DNA from: Calycina herbarum
Lineage: Eukaryota > Ascomycota > Leotiomycetes > Helotiales > Pezizellaceae
Direction: 5' to 3'
NCBI GenBank assembly: GCA_001414485.1
Contig: LLEY01000090.1
Coordinates: 186,001 to 250,000, forward strand
DNA: 64,000 bases
Shown here: piece by piece, positions 12,058 through 22,181 of the stretch
Layout of the letters: the number at the start of each line of letters is the position of its first letter
Position numbering within the stretch: the stretch's first letter is position 1
Made by a program: the position numbers and the translations under genes
Notes under the pieces: generated by a model
The model's database searches: none
Told to the model about the DNA's origin: nothing
Seen by the model: only the letters and a program-made list of their open reading frames with translations

Positions 12058-12874
12058 GAATTTCTTTCAGCTTGCTGGGACTAGGGGTTTGTAAGTTGGT
12101 TGGAGGGATAGAGTGATTGGTAGTAGTTGAGGGTTGGTGATCCTTGGGGAAAACCTGTCTGTTTTTGTCTTTTTGAGTTGATTTTCTGGTTTCTCTTCTT
12201 CACATTGCCATATCTTCTCTTTCCTTTCACTTCAATTGGAATACAATGTGTTTGAATATCTGCTAGCAAGCTCTGTAAAATAACTCCCATCCTTCACCCC
12301 CACGACCTAATACCAGACAGTAAAACTCCATCACCACCACACTCCACCAAACAGGGATCAAGAAAACAGAGATAAGCTAATACTTACATGTATCGATCCC
12401 AACTCTAACCTTCTAATAAAGCTATACTGCTTTTCATCTCATCGTCAACACCATCCCCTCAACACATTATCATCCCCCACCCTCTCAAAATATATAAGAC
12501 TCCCACCCATCCATCTAACACATCTCATCCCCAAGCAAATCTAGTTCCAAAATTGTCTTCTCTTTCTATAATTTTTGTCTGTTTTCCATGAAGTCTATTG
12601 TCGACTCTAATACCCCATAAATTCAATGCCGGAAGCAATTCTTTTTTCTGTGTGTTGACAAAGGTCCCAAGATTGTGTATATCCATCCTCAAACAATTCC
12701 GTTCTAGTGGTCTTGTTGATACTCCTTCCCTCGTCTATCTTGGAATCCGAACTCTGACGTATTCTCTTGTATTGTCGTGTTGAAACCATCGATCAAATAT
12801 TCGGTTTCATCGCCTTCGTGGCGTGTTGTAGTTGCATCCAGCTACACACCATCATCAGGTGGTCGAGTAAAACC
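12058..12874. other. Convergent intergenic region with an orphan TATA-like promoter
   Basis: Contains the 3' ends of the secreted-protein gene (plus) and the MFS gene (minus). A clean TATATAAG at 12491-12498, flanked by CT-rich and CATC-rich sequence, looks like a plus-strand core promoter. Downstream is only an ATG at 12589 with ten codons before a stop. It may drive a non-coding or antisense transcript, or be chance. Confidence 0.35.
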
Positions 12875-15178
12875 TCAAACCCATCCCGCAGCCCCCTCAG
12901 CAAGCCTACTCCGCTCATGCGACGACATCTCAGCCTGACCCTGAGAATACCTCTCCTCCCCAGGGTGTCTCACAGGAAGAATAACCCGTCTCTCTTCAAG
13001 ACATTTAACACAAACCTCATAAAGGATTTCCGAAGCCCCATCATGACAATGATATTCCCCCGGTCTGGGAGGCCAAAAGGGGTTTTCCTCCCAACTCCAT
13101 CGGTCAAAATAAGTAGCGTCGCTTCCGTATGTAGCCGCGCTCCCCAACGTACTCTGACTTGCTTTGGTAGTGAGACTGGGGTCTCCTTCGTCGCTGACGC
13201 CGTCACGGTATTCGCCTGCCGATCGCGGTAGGGATTCTTGTGTCTCGCTGTCGAAGAGGGTTGTGCTTGTCATGGGTGGTTTGGAGTCGCCTGTTCCTTG
13301 TTTATCGAGTTGCATGAATGGGATGAAGAGGAGGCTGATGCCCGCGAATGCGATTCCACCTAGATATGCACGTTCGAATGGAAATGTGACATCTGTGCTT
13401 CCCAATGGTGTCTTTTGTGTTGAACCATATATGGCTGTCGTAACACCAAGTCCAACAGAGACTGAAAGACGGTATGCAGTTTGGATTACTCCCGCGGCGA
13501 GAGATGATTGAGCTGGCATTTGCTTTGCAACATACAACTATACAAGATGTCAGCACTGATTCAGGAGGTCTTGCACATATATTTATATTGGTTAATGAGA
13601 AGAGGAACAAACATTGGCCACGATGAACTGAAAATCCGCTCCAACCACTGTAAACACCATTGCCGGAAATAAGAATTTCCAGTATGAGGTTTCTGGTCGA
13701 ATGAAGAGCAGAAGTAAAGCTCCAACGAGATATGCAATCCCGCCAATGGCCATTATTGTTCTACCCGGAAGTCGACACACCAGTGCTTGTCCTATATAGC
13801 TCCATGCAAGACCTGCCAATACTTGAGGCAGCATGCGGGCAGCAATGTTGAGTGGTGGTAAGTGTTGAACCTCTTGCATATATAACGGTATCCAAAATTG
13901 GTTGGTGACGAAGGACACTGAAAGAGCAAAGTTAGATTTTATCTTTTTTTGACAAGAAAGCAAATCTCAAACCCCGAAAAGCTCCAGGGAGGAGACCCAT
14001 GGGGCTAGTTGGGGAATAGGGCTTGCTTACTATACCCAAACATTGTGCAAAGAACGCAGAGTGTATAATTGGTATTTTTCCAGACAGAGGGGTCAAGAAG
14101 CGGATGGGCATGAATGTTCTCCCACCAAGCAAAACCACACATGAAAAGAACGCCGAGAATCAGTGTGACGATCGTCTGAGGAGATTTCCAGCCCAAATCT
14201 GGACCTTGGCTGTGAATGTTTTAGCATGTATCAAGACCTCAAGGTAATTGGGAAGACTTACGTCAATGCAGCAGAAAAGAGTGCTACGCCTATTATTGTG
14301 AGAACCGTGCCGATATAATCAAACGATTTCATCATCTCCTGTGCATTTCCTATCCGAGGAACTGAAGGCATCGTCCAGATAGCCATTGCCATCATGACGA
14401 AAAAGAAAATCGAAATAACGATAAACGACGCTCTCCAGTCCCATATTTTCGTAGCGAGTCCCGATGACATACTCCCAAGTACAAATCCCAATGGGTTTCC
14501 AGCCCCCAATGCACCAGTTGCTTTATTTCTTCGTCTCCCTTCTGGGTACGCTGCGAAGAGTGTGCCGATTGCGGGAGGGGAGATGATTGCGGTTCCGACT
14601 CCTAGGAAACCACAAATTACATCGAGAGCCATAGCATTCGGAGCAAAGGCAGCCAAGAGTGAGAAGAATCCTAGAAAAGCCATTCCTAGGAGAAGTTGCG
14701 TTTTCCGGCCGAAAAGATCTGCAGTCTTTCCGAAGAAAAGCATGAAGGATCCGCTGCCCAGTCTGCAATCTGTTAGTAAATTGCCATGGATATTTAAAAA
14801 GAAAGCTTACCCAATGGATGCAGCTATCCAGGTTATCTGTGAAGGACTCATATTGAGATTTTTGCCAATTGCAGCTGTGTTGATGACCGTCACGCCTTGG
14901 AGGAACGTCGTTGCAGCGGTAGCCATCATAACGGTAAACACAAATATGACTTCTTCGAATGCGTTTTTGAAATATCGTGGTCGTGCCTCTGGATCTTGTT
15001 CACCAAAGACTTCAGCCATGGTTGCTTCGACATCGAGGGCGAGATTTCTTGGGATGGGTTTTCTGAAGGCGGTGCCAGAACTTGAAGGCCAGTGTTGTTG
15101 GTGACGTCCGGATGCTGATCTCCCGGATGAGCCATTGCTGTAGAGGTAGGGCGCTCTTTCCCTTTCATGAAGTGGCAT
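12875..15178 (-). CDS. Major facilitator superfamily transporter, drug:H+ antiporter type
   Basis: Plasma- or vacuolar-membrane proton-coupled exporter family. Five exons: 15178-14811, 14762-14262, 14209-14031, 13917-13613 and 13537-12875; 671 residues. A hydrophilic N-terminal tail of ~70 residues is followed by 12-14 hydrophobic segments. Motif A is present after the second helix (GKTADLFGRKTQLLLG), and a motif C-like GAGNPLGFVLG follows. The layout, with a long second half and a ~150-residue hydrophilic C-terminal tail, is like fungal DHA2-type proteins. The C-tail beyond about QLDKQGTGDS is low in conservation signals. I chose the ATG of MPLHERERAP at 15178; upstream codons are in frame but lack an ATG. 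Substrate cannot be inferred; no biosynthetic cluster surrounds it, so general toxicant or metabolite efflux is only a guess. Confidence 0.85.
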
Positions 15179-16328
15179 CTTGGAGATACGCTCCACCGCT
15201 CCTGCCGTCTGAAAATTGTCGAGACTTTGAGATAAGAATAATATGATGTCAACAAAGAAAATTGAAAGGTAAGAATATTAAGTGATTGAATAAGGATGCG
15301 TTCAAATTACATTCACAGCCAAAAGAGGATATAAAAGAAATGATTCAACGTCCAACGTCGAGCTTCTTGGGAATAAAAGGTCGGCATTGGTACCAGCAAT
15401 GGTCCCGACTGGTCACTCCTTCTGCTAAAGAGCAAGGTTGCACCGAAGACTTCTACGCCACCCTGGTAACGGACGCACTTTGAACTGTTGGTTGAAGGGC
15501 AGCGAAATGTTGTTGATTGGTGATGTTGTCCGCTGCCAAGTACAAATCCTTTGTTGCTTGGAACCCAAAGGATGGAGGAGAGGCGGGACAACCATTGGAA
15601 AAGAAGATGCGATGCTTGAGGAAGGAAAACGAAGACGATTTTCTTGTTGCAGCCCGAGATTGACACATCGCTTGGGGTGTTTTTAACCAAGGGCCGCTCT
15701 CGTTGGGAAACTTAACTTGTAAGCCCAAATTGTCGGTCATTGAAAAATCACAATCACAAAGTAAAAGTAAATAACATATAAAACGTGCTCGCCCATAAGA
15801 TAGATTTCTAGGATCTGGTCTTTATTGGGGATGAAATGCAAAAGATAACACGGAATGCCTCGGGGCCTGAATGAAATTGAAAAATGTTTGTCAGAGTAAT
15901 ACCAGACCTACATGGGAATGCCTTCTTTCCCAGAATCGGCAATACAAGTTAAGAGAAAAGCGTATAATTATTCTCGTCCCTTCTTCCATTTGGCTGGAGA
16001 GAAATTCCGGATTGATGCTTTCAAGACCCGGGCTCGAGCACTTTTTTCTCGAGGGTCGCTCCTTTCCTCTTTCTTCGATTGTGGTGGATGGGCGTGGACG
16101 TCGAGAAGGGAAGGCACGACCTCCTCCCAACCCACCTTCCATTCAGGACTAGGCTCAAGTATAACCCCCCTTCGGATTCCCTTCCATATACACACTTTTT
16201 TGTTGTCGAAAACGAATCGCGGGGGGTGAGGGCAAAATTATAGGCCTTGCGTTCTTGATTGATTTAATTATCTTGCCAGAGTATGAAGGGAGTGAGGGAC
16301 TTCATTGAATACCTAGAAGATGCTGCCT
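15179..16328. other. Intergenic region upstream of the MFS gene
   Basis: About 1.15 kb holding the MFS promoter and the 3' flank of the DUF2196 gene. Frames of 80-125 codons exist on both strands but overlap each other and lack domains. No repeat or RNA gene was recognised. Confidence 0.35.
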
Positions 16329-16991
16329 TCAGTCAAAGTGTTCGCTGACATGGTGTGCGACCGCTGCCTCATCACCCTCGAATTCCCCGCATACCGGGCA
16401 TGTGCTTGTTGTTGAGGGTAGCGAGAGTACAGATTCCGCCTCTGGAGTTTCATCATTCGCAGGCTCAGTTTGCTTCTTCCCTTTTCCTTTCTTGGCCGAC
16501 TTTGTTTTAACAACAACGTAGTCCGAAAGAGACAACTCAGCAGCTGGCGGTTCGTCCGGAGCGTCCAAACGAAAGTCGCCATATTTAGGTGCAGAAGCTG
16601 CTCTCGATCCAAGCGCCACTTGGCTGGCAACACTTTCACTCTCGCCGTTCCTCCCCAAGCCGCTCAACCCCGCAGATGCCACTGTTGCCTCCTCCTCACT
16701 GACCATTCGCTGTACCCGGCCGACTCTCCCATCTTGAAGGCGCACCTTGATGCCTCTTGGGTGATTTCCTGAAGTCAGGATATCGGCAGCAATTCCTTGA
16801 ACTTCACGGCCACTTCCTTGGTCCATTTTCAAGACGATTGAGACGGGTGCTCCGGGGACGACTTGTTGTATGCTTGGGACCGGATGTAAATCGCGTCGAT
16901 CATTGAAGCCGTGTGCGCGACGTCCACCGCGACCTCTGCCTCGTTGGGAGGATTGGCCGCGGTCACGGTTTGCGTGTCGAGAGGAATTCAT
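16329..16991 (-). CDS. YwbE/DUF2196-domain protein with C-terminal zinc finger
   Basis: Single exon of 220 residues. The N-terminus is RG-rich (RGRGRGGRRAHG). The next ~60 residues carry the YwbE/DUF2196 signature: VPGAPVSIVLKMDQ, GIAADILTSG, then HPRGIKVRLQDGRVGRVQ. In bacteria this small beta-rich domain stands alone and its function is unsettled. The low-complexity middle holds a lysine-rich KSAKKGKGKK. The last ~25 residues form a compact zinc finger (CPVCGEFEGDEAAVAHH, then VSEH), C2H2-like or UBZ-like, suggesting protein or ubiquitin binding. The start at 16991 (MNSSRHANRDRG) was preferred over an upstream in-frame codon at 17027 because it opens on the conserved RG-rich segment. RNA or ribosome association is inference from the RG tract. 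Confidence 0.8.
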   Translation of the reverse strand: MNSSRHANRDRGQSSQRGRGRGGRRAHGFNDRRDLHPVPSIQQVVPGAPVSIVLKMDQGSGREVQGIAADILTSGNHPRGIKVRLQDGRVGRVQRMVSEEEATVASAGLSGLGRNGESESVASQVALGSRAASAPKYGDFRLDAPDEPPAAELSLSDYVVVKTKSAKKGKGKKQTEPANDETPEAESVLSLPSTTSTCPVCGEFEGDEAAVAHHVSEHFD

Positions 16992-18810
16992 GGTGTGGAT
17001 AGGTTTGCTTGAGGATTGCGCCAACACCGACTAGTGCAACCCTTGAAAAATAGCCAAGGAACAATTTTAATCCGCTCCGATTCATGCTTTGTGAAGCAGT
17101 GCCTTTGATTTTAGCGTAGTCCATTTCCCAAGTTATAGAGACATCACCGAAATAGTCAAGTGGCTATCAGACTCTTCGGATTCTGTTTTTTGGGCTTGCC
17201 AAAGGAAAAGATTTGGGCTAGACAAGTGTCGACTCCATCACAAATGACCTTCTCAATTCCAATGGTATGGTTTGGCGCCGAGCTAGTCGTGAATTCTTTC
17301 GGCTTTCGCCTCAAAAGTTTCATAGAAGCTTCCGAGTTGGCGCCAGGAGATCACATTGAAGACTCGTGATGACCCAGATCCACCAGATCCATCTCATCCA
17401 TCTGGCTCGCGTCTGTTCTTTCAAAACAACACCAGCTGAAATTCGTACACTCATGACCAACCTGGAAGTCTTCGTCCGGTCGAGAATTCTCTCACCATTC
17501 GTTGACCTCATTCACCGCTATGAAATGAGCTGCGAGCAACTCAACAAGCGAATTCAATAAATCCTCCGGGTGTCAGCCATCCATAATGCGGGGAAGCAAA
17601 TAAAACTCGTAGGGCAGAGGAAAATCTTCCCTTCCAGACTAGCATGGAAAATTTGAGCGTCTATTTTTTATTCTGTGGACCAAACGGAGCTGTGCACGCC
17701 CGAGAATCATGGCAATTGGGTGGAGTATCTATTAGCCAAGTCCACAACGAGGAAAATTTCCCCAGAAAGTTACATCAGGAGGACTCACACAGAGCCTCCC
17801 GCGGCGCATGGCAACGCAGTCGTGGCTAACGTCGGGTCGCTGCAGTGACACGGTACCTGAAGATCAAGTATGATCGATGACGGTCTAGCAGAGTTTTCTG
17901 CAGGTGTTTTTCGACTTTTTGTCTGCGGTCCATGACTTCTAATTTTGGGTTTCAGGAGACAAGGGTTGACTCAGGAATCTTGGTTGTACAAACATTGTTC
18001 GGTAATCATGATGTCGTCGGGTTGCCTCATCCATGGCTTTGCCCGGATTAGTGAGGCTTCAAGAGTTGAAAGTTCTGATAGGAGAGGCAATTGCAATTCA
18101 TTGGCAATTCCCGCAAGCACTTGCGTCATGAGGAGAATCAATTGAACACCGACTCACCGACAAGGCAAATGATGCCTTTGATTACAGAGAGCACGTTTTG
18201 GCTAAGCCTGGAATTAATGTTATTAATGCCATGGCGAGAGGGGTTGTCTGTCAACTCGTGTGCAGAAGGTGTCATGAAACCGAATGCAAATTTTCCCGCG
18301 GCAATGCCAGGCCTTTTGGTGGCCTAAACACGCCCCTCTGGAGCATCGTGAGATATCCATTACCCCCAGGAAATTCAAAATAGGCCAGAAGGCGTGAACG
18401 TGACCGTGTGAGTGAGCCTGGAAACGAAAGCTGTTACTTAATCGTTTCTCTTGGCTTCCCCCTTCCATCCACTCAGCACGCAGAGATCGCTCCACGGTGT
18501 CATTTAGCGTCCCAGGAACCGCACGCGCATTCCAGTTCAAGTCTGACCAGGCGAGGCAGGACCCGGTGAATCAACGGGTCGTCCGTAACAAAGATCCAAC
18601 ATCGTGAAATTTTCCCATGACTCCACGTAAGAGCCATTATTAATGGCCACCAAAGGTATAAGAGGACACGCTCCTTCTCTCTGCTAAAACCCATAACATC
18701 AATTCACTCATCATCCAGCAATAACATCACAGATTGCCTTCCACATTTACAATCAAGGCACTACTACTTACTACCTCATTCTCCCAATCCACCAAACAAC
18801 CTCATTCACA
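16992..18810. other. Gene-free region with promoters of two divergent genes
   Basis: About 1.8 kb between divergent starts. A TATA-like GGTATAAGAGG (18655-18665) lies ~150 bp before the Par32-like start, followed by a pyrimidine- and CA-rich leader, a strong fungal core promoter layout. The rest holds only short frames. Confidence 0.45.
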
Positions 18811-19239
18811 ATGCCTTACTCCATCGTTGAGCCACACCCAACCGTCCAGAAGTACGCTTACTCTGGACGAGGAGGAGCTGGCAATGCCTTCAAGGCTCCA
18901 AAGACCACCAAGAGCACAATTGCTTCAGGCCCAGCCTCTCACTTTGAGCAAGGTCTTCCTCAAACCAGCAACAAATTCAGCAGCGGCAGAGGAGGAGCAG
19001 GAAACATCCGCAACACCACTGAGCGAGCCATCTTCTCATTCGACGAAGAGCTTGAGCGTCAACAAACCCGCGAGCAGATGGACAAGAACGGAGCAGTCTG
19101 GCACGTCGGACGAGGAGGAGCTGGAAACTGGACTTCATCAGCCACCGCCTCAAGCTCTCGCAAAGACTCTACCTCTTCAGCCGGCAGCGACCGCTCTGGT
19201 TTCCTCGGACGCCTTAGCCACACATTCGATCGTCGATAG
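18811..19239 (+). CDS. Par32-like protein with three GRGGAGN motifs (DUF3602 family)
   Basis: Intronless, 142 residues. Three copies of the family motif occur at about residues 19-25 (SGRGGAGN), 59-65 (SGRGGAGN) and 99-105 (VGRGGAGNW), in an otherwise Ser/Thr-rich, probably disordered chain with no membrane segment. The yeast member Par32 (Amu1) is phosphorylated under TORC1 control and restrains the Mep ammonium transporters; transfer of that role here is inference. Phosphorylatable Ser/Thr clusters lie between the motifs and in the tail (SSSRKDSTSSAGSDRSG). The promoter has a good TATA-like element, suggesting strong or inducible expression. Overlapping frames on both strands are shadows of its biased codons. 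Confidence 0.85.
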   Translation: MPYSIVEPHPTVQKYAYSGRGGAGNAFKAPKTTKSTIASGPASHFEQGLPQTSNKFSSGRGGAGNIRNTTERAIFSFDEELERQQTREQMDKNGAVWHVGRGGAGNWTSSATASSSRKDSTSSAGSDRSGFLGRLSHTFDRR

Positions 19240-20912
19240 AAGCACATCTCTTTCTTGAGCTTTGCAACTTTCACAACATCTTCTGTATTACGGCTTTAGC
19301 GACTCGGCGTCTCTGTTTACTTTACTCGGCATATCATCATGGTTGCTATCATATTTCACAAGGCGGAATAGCGGGCTAGTTCTGACTCCCGTTTAATTTC
19401 CAATTCTTCCCAAGCAAACGATAACAACGACTCTCATCTCCTTTACGGCGCAATACGAAACTCGGGGGAGAAAAAAAGCATTTACCCACGGCGTTTTGCA
19501 ACATCATTTGGTTGTCTTCTTTTTTTACAGGCGGGAAAACACATTGGGACCTCAGGACAAAATATTTTGGAATATCTGGCTGGCATGACTCTGGAATCCT
19601 CTTCTTGTCTTGGTGATTTTTACATTTTCTTATTGATACCCAAAATATACCCGGAGTTTTTTATTTACTTTACTTTTTTTGTACTATTTTATTTGGAGGG
19701 TAGCTGTCTGGCATAGCTAATGGCGGAACGAAATAAATAATACAAGTGTGTCTCTACAGAACATGCTCTCTTGTCTCTTGAAAGTTGCTTCATACCTGTT
19801 ATTCCTTCTGTGATTATCTTGTCTACAACCTCTAAGTCAATGGGACTCGAACACCTTGTGGTCTGGAAACAACCCTAAGCCACTAGAAGAAGCTAAGGTA
19901 AACCTTGGAGCATATTTCTCCTTCCCCGCATTCTCCAATATGACGCTAAGACAGCCACCATGCGGCTTTTGGTTTCCGTTACGGCATCGTCCATGCTCCT
20001 ACTTGTTGTTCCCTAGGATGTTTCTCATGCGTGTCTGGGGGGTTTGTGTTTTGTTAGTCAAGGAAACTGAAGTTGTTGGGAACGTGCTTGGTGTTTTTGG
20101 TTGACATGCTCACGTTGTGAAGAGAGTAGATGAGGTGAGTTCAGTGCTTGGGAGTGGCTGTTTGGCGTGTAGTGATGGTGTGAGATGCTTTCGTGATTGG
20201 GAGCGGTGAGGGGATTCGTATTTGAGGCTTATTTTGTAGTACAACGTTGTATGATTATCTTTGCTTTTTTTAAAGAGCAGGTTTTAGGTTTAATCGTGTC
20301 CGAGTATTATGGTTGTGTGGAATGATGTTCTAGATTTCGAACCCTTTTTTGTCTCGTGTGTTTGTGTTCCTTTTCAATTGGCTTTGACTTGAATGAGATG
20401 ATCGCTCCGGTCTTCCTTCGGGTAACACTAATGTGTCTCTTACTGCATGAAAAAGAAGAGGAAGAAGAACAGTGAGAGGCAAGTTTGGTATTGTACAAAA
20501 AGGTTAGGAGAATTGCACCCTGTTGTTCGAGAGAGTTGGGATAATGAAGACATTGAAGACTTCAATCTTACTAGCTTACTGGCACTTATTGGCTTACTGC
20601 TTTATTGACGGGTCACTCACTAACTCGTTTACCAGCTTACTCGACAAAGCTCGTCCAATGAATAATGACTTGAATCCAAGGAGTCAGCCTCAGTTAATTT
20701 GGCTGTAATTATTACAGTTATTCATTTCCTTTAAGTCGATTTCATTCGTCACCATAAGAATTAATGGATTGGTTTGGTCACCATTCGCTCCTTCCACTGG
20801 GATATCTCCGGGAGTAAATTAATTCACAAGTAAATAAGACAACAATATCGTCTCAGCTCTTTCAAGAACCTAAATAACACTTTTTTCTGCCCAAAACAAA
20901 AGGTTTCTGATA
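19240..20912. other. 3' flank and gene-free region
   Basis: The first few hundred bases are T-rich, probable 3' UTR of the Par32-like gene. A tRNA-like B-box on the minus strand near 19845 lacks pairing stems and was rejected. Around 20560-20645 are several GCTTACT/AAGCTGG segments resembling the degenerate repeat at 46.5 kb. No gene seen. Confidence 0.35.
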
Positions 20913-21010
20913 ACACTAGTGTGGTAGTGGTTAACCTGTCTGCTTCCCAACATTGTCATGTAATGGGCTTTCATCTAGCAGGAGACGGGGATTCGAATTC
21001 CCCCTAGTGT
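20913..21010 (+). tRNA. tRNA-Gly (anticodon CCC) candidate with 27-nt intron
   Basis: 98 nt fold as a cloverleaf. The acceptor stem ACACTAG/CTAGTGT is perfect (7 bp). D-arm TGGT-AGTGGTTA-ACCT has three pairs and the conserved A14, G15, G18G19 and A21. The anticodon stem is TCTGC/GCAGG. The T-arm GGGGA-TTCGAAT-TCCCC is perfect. The discriminator is A. The anticodon loop TTCCCA reads CCC, followed by a 27-nt intron that contains GGG able to pair with the anticodon and an ACAT/ATGT hairpin, as in nuclear tRNA introns. A T-run follows about 14 nt downstream. Oddities: A1-T72 instead of the usual G1-C72 of tRNA-Gly, and T10 facing T25, so a decayed copy is possible. Confidence 0.6.
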
Positions 21011-21054
21011 ATAATTGTTCTATTTTTGGATGGGAAATTTTGGAGTTGAGGATA

Positions 21055-21101
21055 ACGTGTTTCACAAGCGAGCTGGCCACACAAGCGAGCTGGCCACTTT
21101 T
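21055..21101 (+). repeat. Left terminal inverted repeat of the Fot1/pogo element
   Basis: 47 bp, perfectly complementary to 22133-22179. It includes a 17-bp subrepeat twice in tandem, probable transposase-binding sites. Confidence 0.95.
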
Positions 21102-21174
21102 CCGAACAACTTATTTTAAATACAAATTACTCAACACTAGAATAAGCTATTATATTATATAAGATACTATAAGA

Positions 21175-22074
21175 TTATTTAGAGTCGTTACTATCTTTAG
21201 TATCTACTATTTCTACTTAACAAGTACGAGAATTGTGTCTAATTTTGCTACAACGCCTATAATGCCTCTTTACCCGAACCTTCTTTTTTATCTCTCTGCT
21301 ACTTTCCTAATTGCTATTTTCTGTAGGAGTAATTAAACTAATTACTTCCTCTACTGTTAATGTCTCTTAACTCTGAATATATTTCCTTTTACAACTCTTA
21401 CGCTTAGTTATCTCGCGAAGATCTGTGATTTCTTTCTATATTAATACTATTACCTAACCTGTTGTATTAACTCCTTAAATAACTATAACCTATTCGCGAT
21501 TGCCTAGCTAAACTTTTTTATGTCTCCCGTGTATCTTTGAACTTGTAATAATAAGCTGAGATAATATAATACCTATTATAAAACCGGTCTTATTAAAATT
21601 ATATATATCCTCGTCTATAATACTATGTTTGTCTTTAAATGACTATATAAGTGTAAACCATGGGCCAATGATCTGTAGATCTTTAGTCAAAGCTTGCTAA
21701 TGATTATAAGAACGACTCTATTGAGTTTTTAGCTTAGGTATACGTCGAATAAAGTTGTCCGGCCAGTTCCTGCCTATAGGCTGCCTATCGCGCTCCTTCA
21801 GTAAGTTATTGGCTATATCTCGTACTATATCCTTTATAGGCGAAAACCCTCTCGAATCCTGCTTTAATATATGCCTAATTATCGCCTCCTCCTCTAGCTT
21901 CGTAAGTTTCTTCGAATTAGGCTCGTAATCGCGTCTTAGTTAGATTCCGGCGCGTCGGCTTAAAATAGTAGATCGAGGGGCATCATAGGCCTTCGTAGCG
22001 CTTCGTTAGGTAATTAACGCATCGTTTTCGAGTACTTAGATAGCTAAGTTAATCTTGTTTTCGTTAGGAGACAT
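21175..22074 (-). pseudogene. Broken pogo/Fot1 transposase
   Basis: Reading from 22074 (MSPNENKINLAI) gives the N-terminal helix-turn-helix region, then the CENP-B-type HTH (KLTKLEEEAIIRHILKQDS, then RNWPDNFIRRIPKL), interrupted by several TAA/TAG stops where relatives have Gln or Arg. Further on, the first catalytic segment reads IYNFNKTGF where the family has an Asp-Glu pair. The frame then passes to C-terminal family sequence (LREITKRKSCKRKY, LTVEEVISLI, RCSKIRHNSRTC), so the second and third catalytic segments are deleted. The substitutions are the kind produced by C-to-T changes (CAA/CGA to stop, G to A in the complementary strand), as expected from repeat-induced point mutation. Non-functional. 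Confidence 0.88.
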
Positions 22075-22132
22075 TTAAGCGTTGTTTAGTAGAGATAATA
22101 TAACTAGAAGTTAATGATTGTTGTAAAGTTTA

Positions 22133-22179
22133 AAAAGTGGCCAGCTCGCTTGTGTGGCCAGCTCGCTTGTGAAACACGT
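22133..22179 (-). repeat. Right terminal inverted repeat of the Fot1/pogo element
   Basis: 47 bp, perfect complement of the left repeat, with TA immediately outside. Confidence 0.95.
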
Positions 22180-22181
22180 TA

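Larger units (their letters stand above)
21055..22179. mobile_element. Internally deleted Fot1/pogo (Tc1-mariner superfamily) element
   Basis: 1125-bp element with perfect 47-bp terminal inverted repeats (21055-21101 and 22133-22179) beginning ACGTGTTTCACAAGCG, flanked by a TA target duplication (21053-21054 and 22180-22181). Each repeat contains two head-to-tail copies of ACAAGCGAGCTGGCCAC. The interior is AT-rich and carries a broken transposase on the minus strand. Full-length relatives are about 1.9 kb, so a large part of the catalytic core is missing; the element can only be mobilised in trans, if at all. Confidence 0.92.

Noticed and set aside
14394..15104. 236-codon plus-strand frame opposite the MFS gene
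   Set aside because: Antisense shadow of a gene with clear MFS motifs.
18734..19258. 174-codon plus-strand frame overlapping the Par32-like gene
   Set aside because: Only the overlapping 142-residue frame contains the conserved GRGGAGN motifs.
19838..19915. tRNA-like B-box (GTTCGAGTCCC) and A-box-like sequence on the minus strand
   Set aside because: Box spacing is plausible, but neither an acceptor stem nor a T-stem pairs, so it is not a tRNA gene; at most a decayed pol III element.
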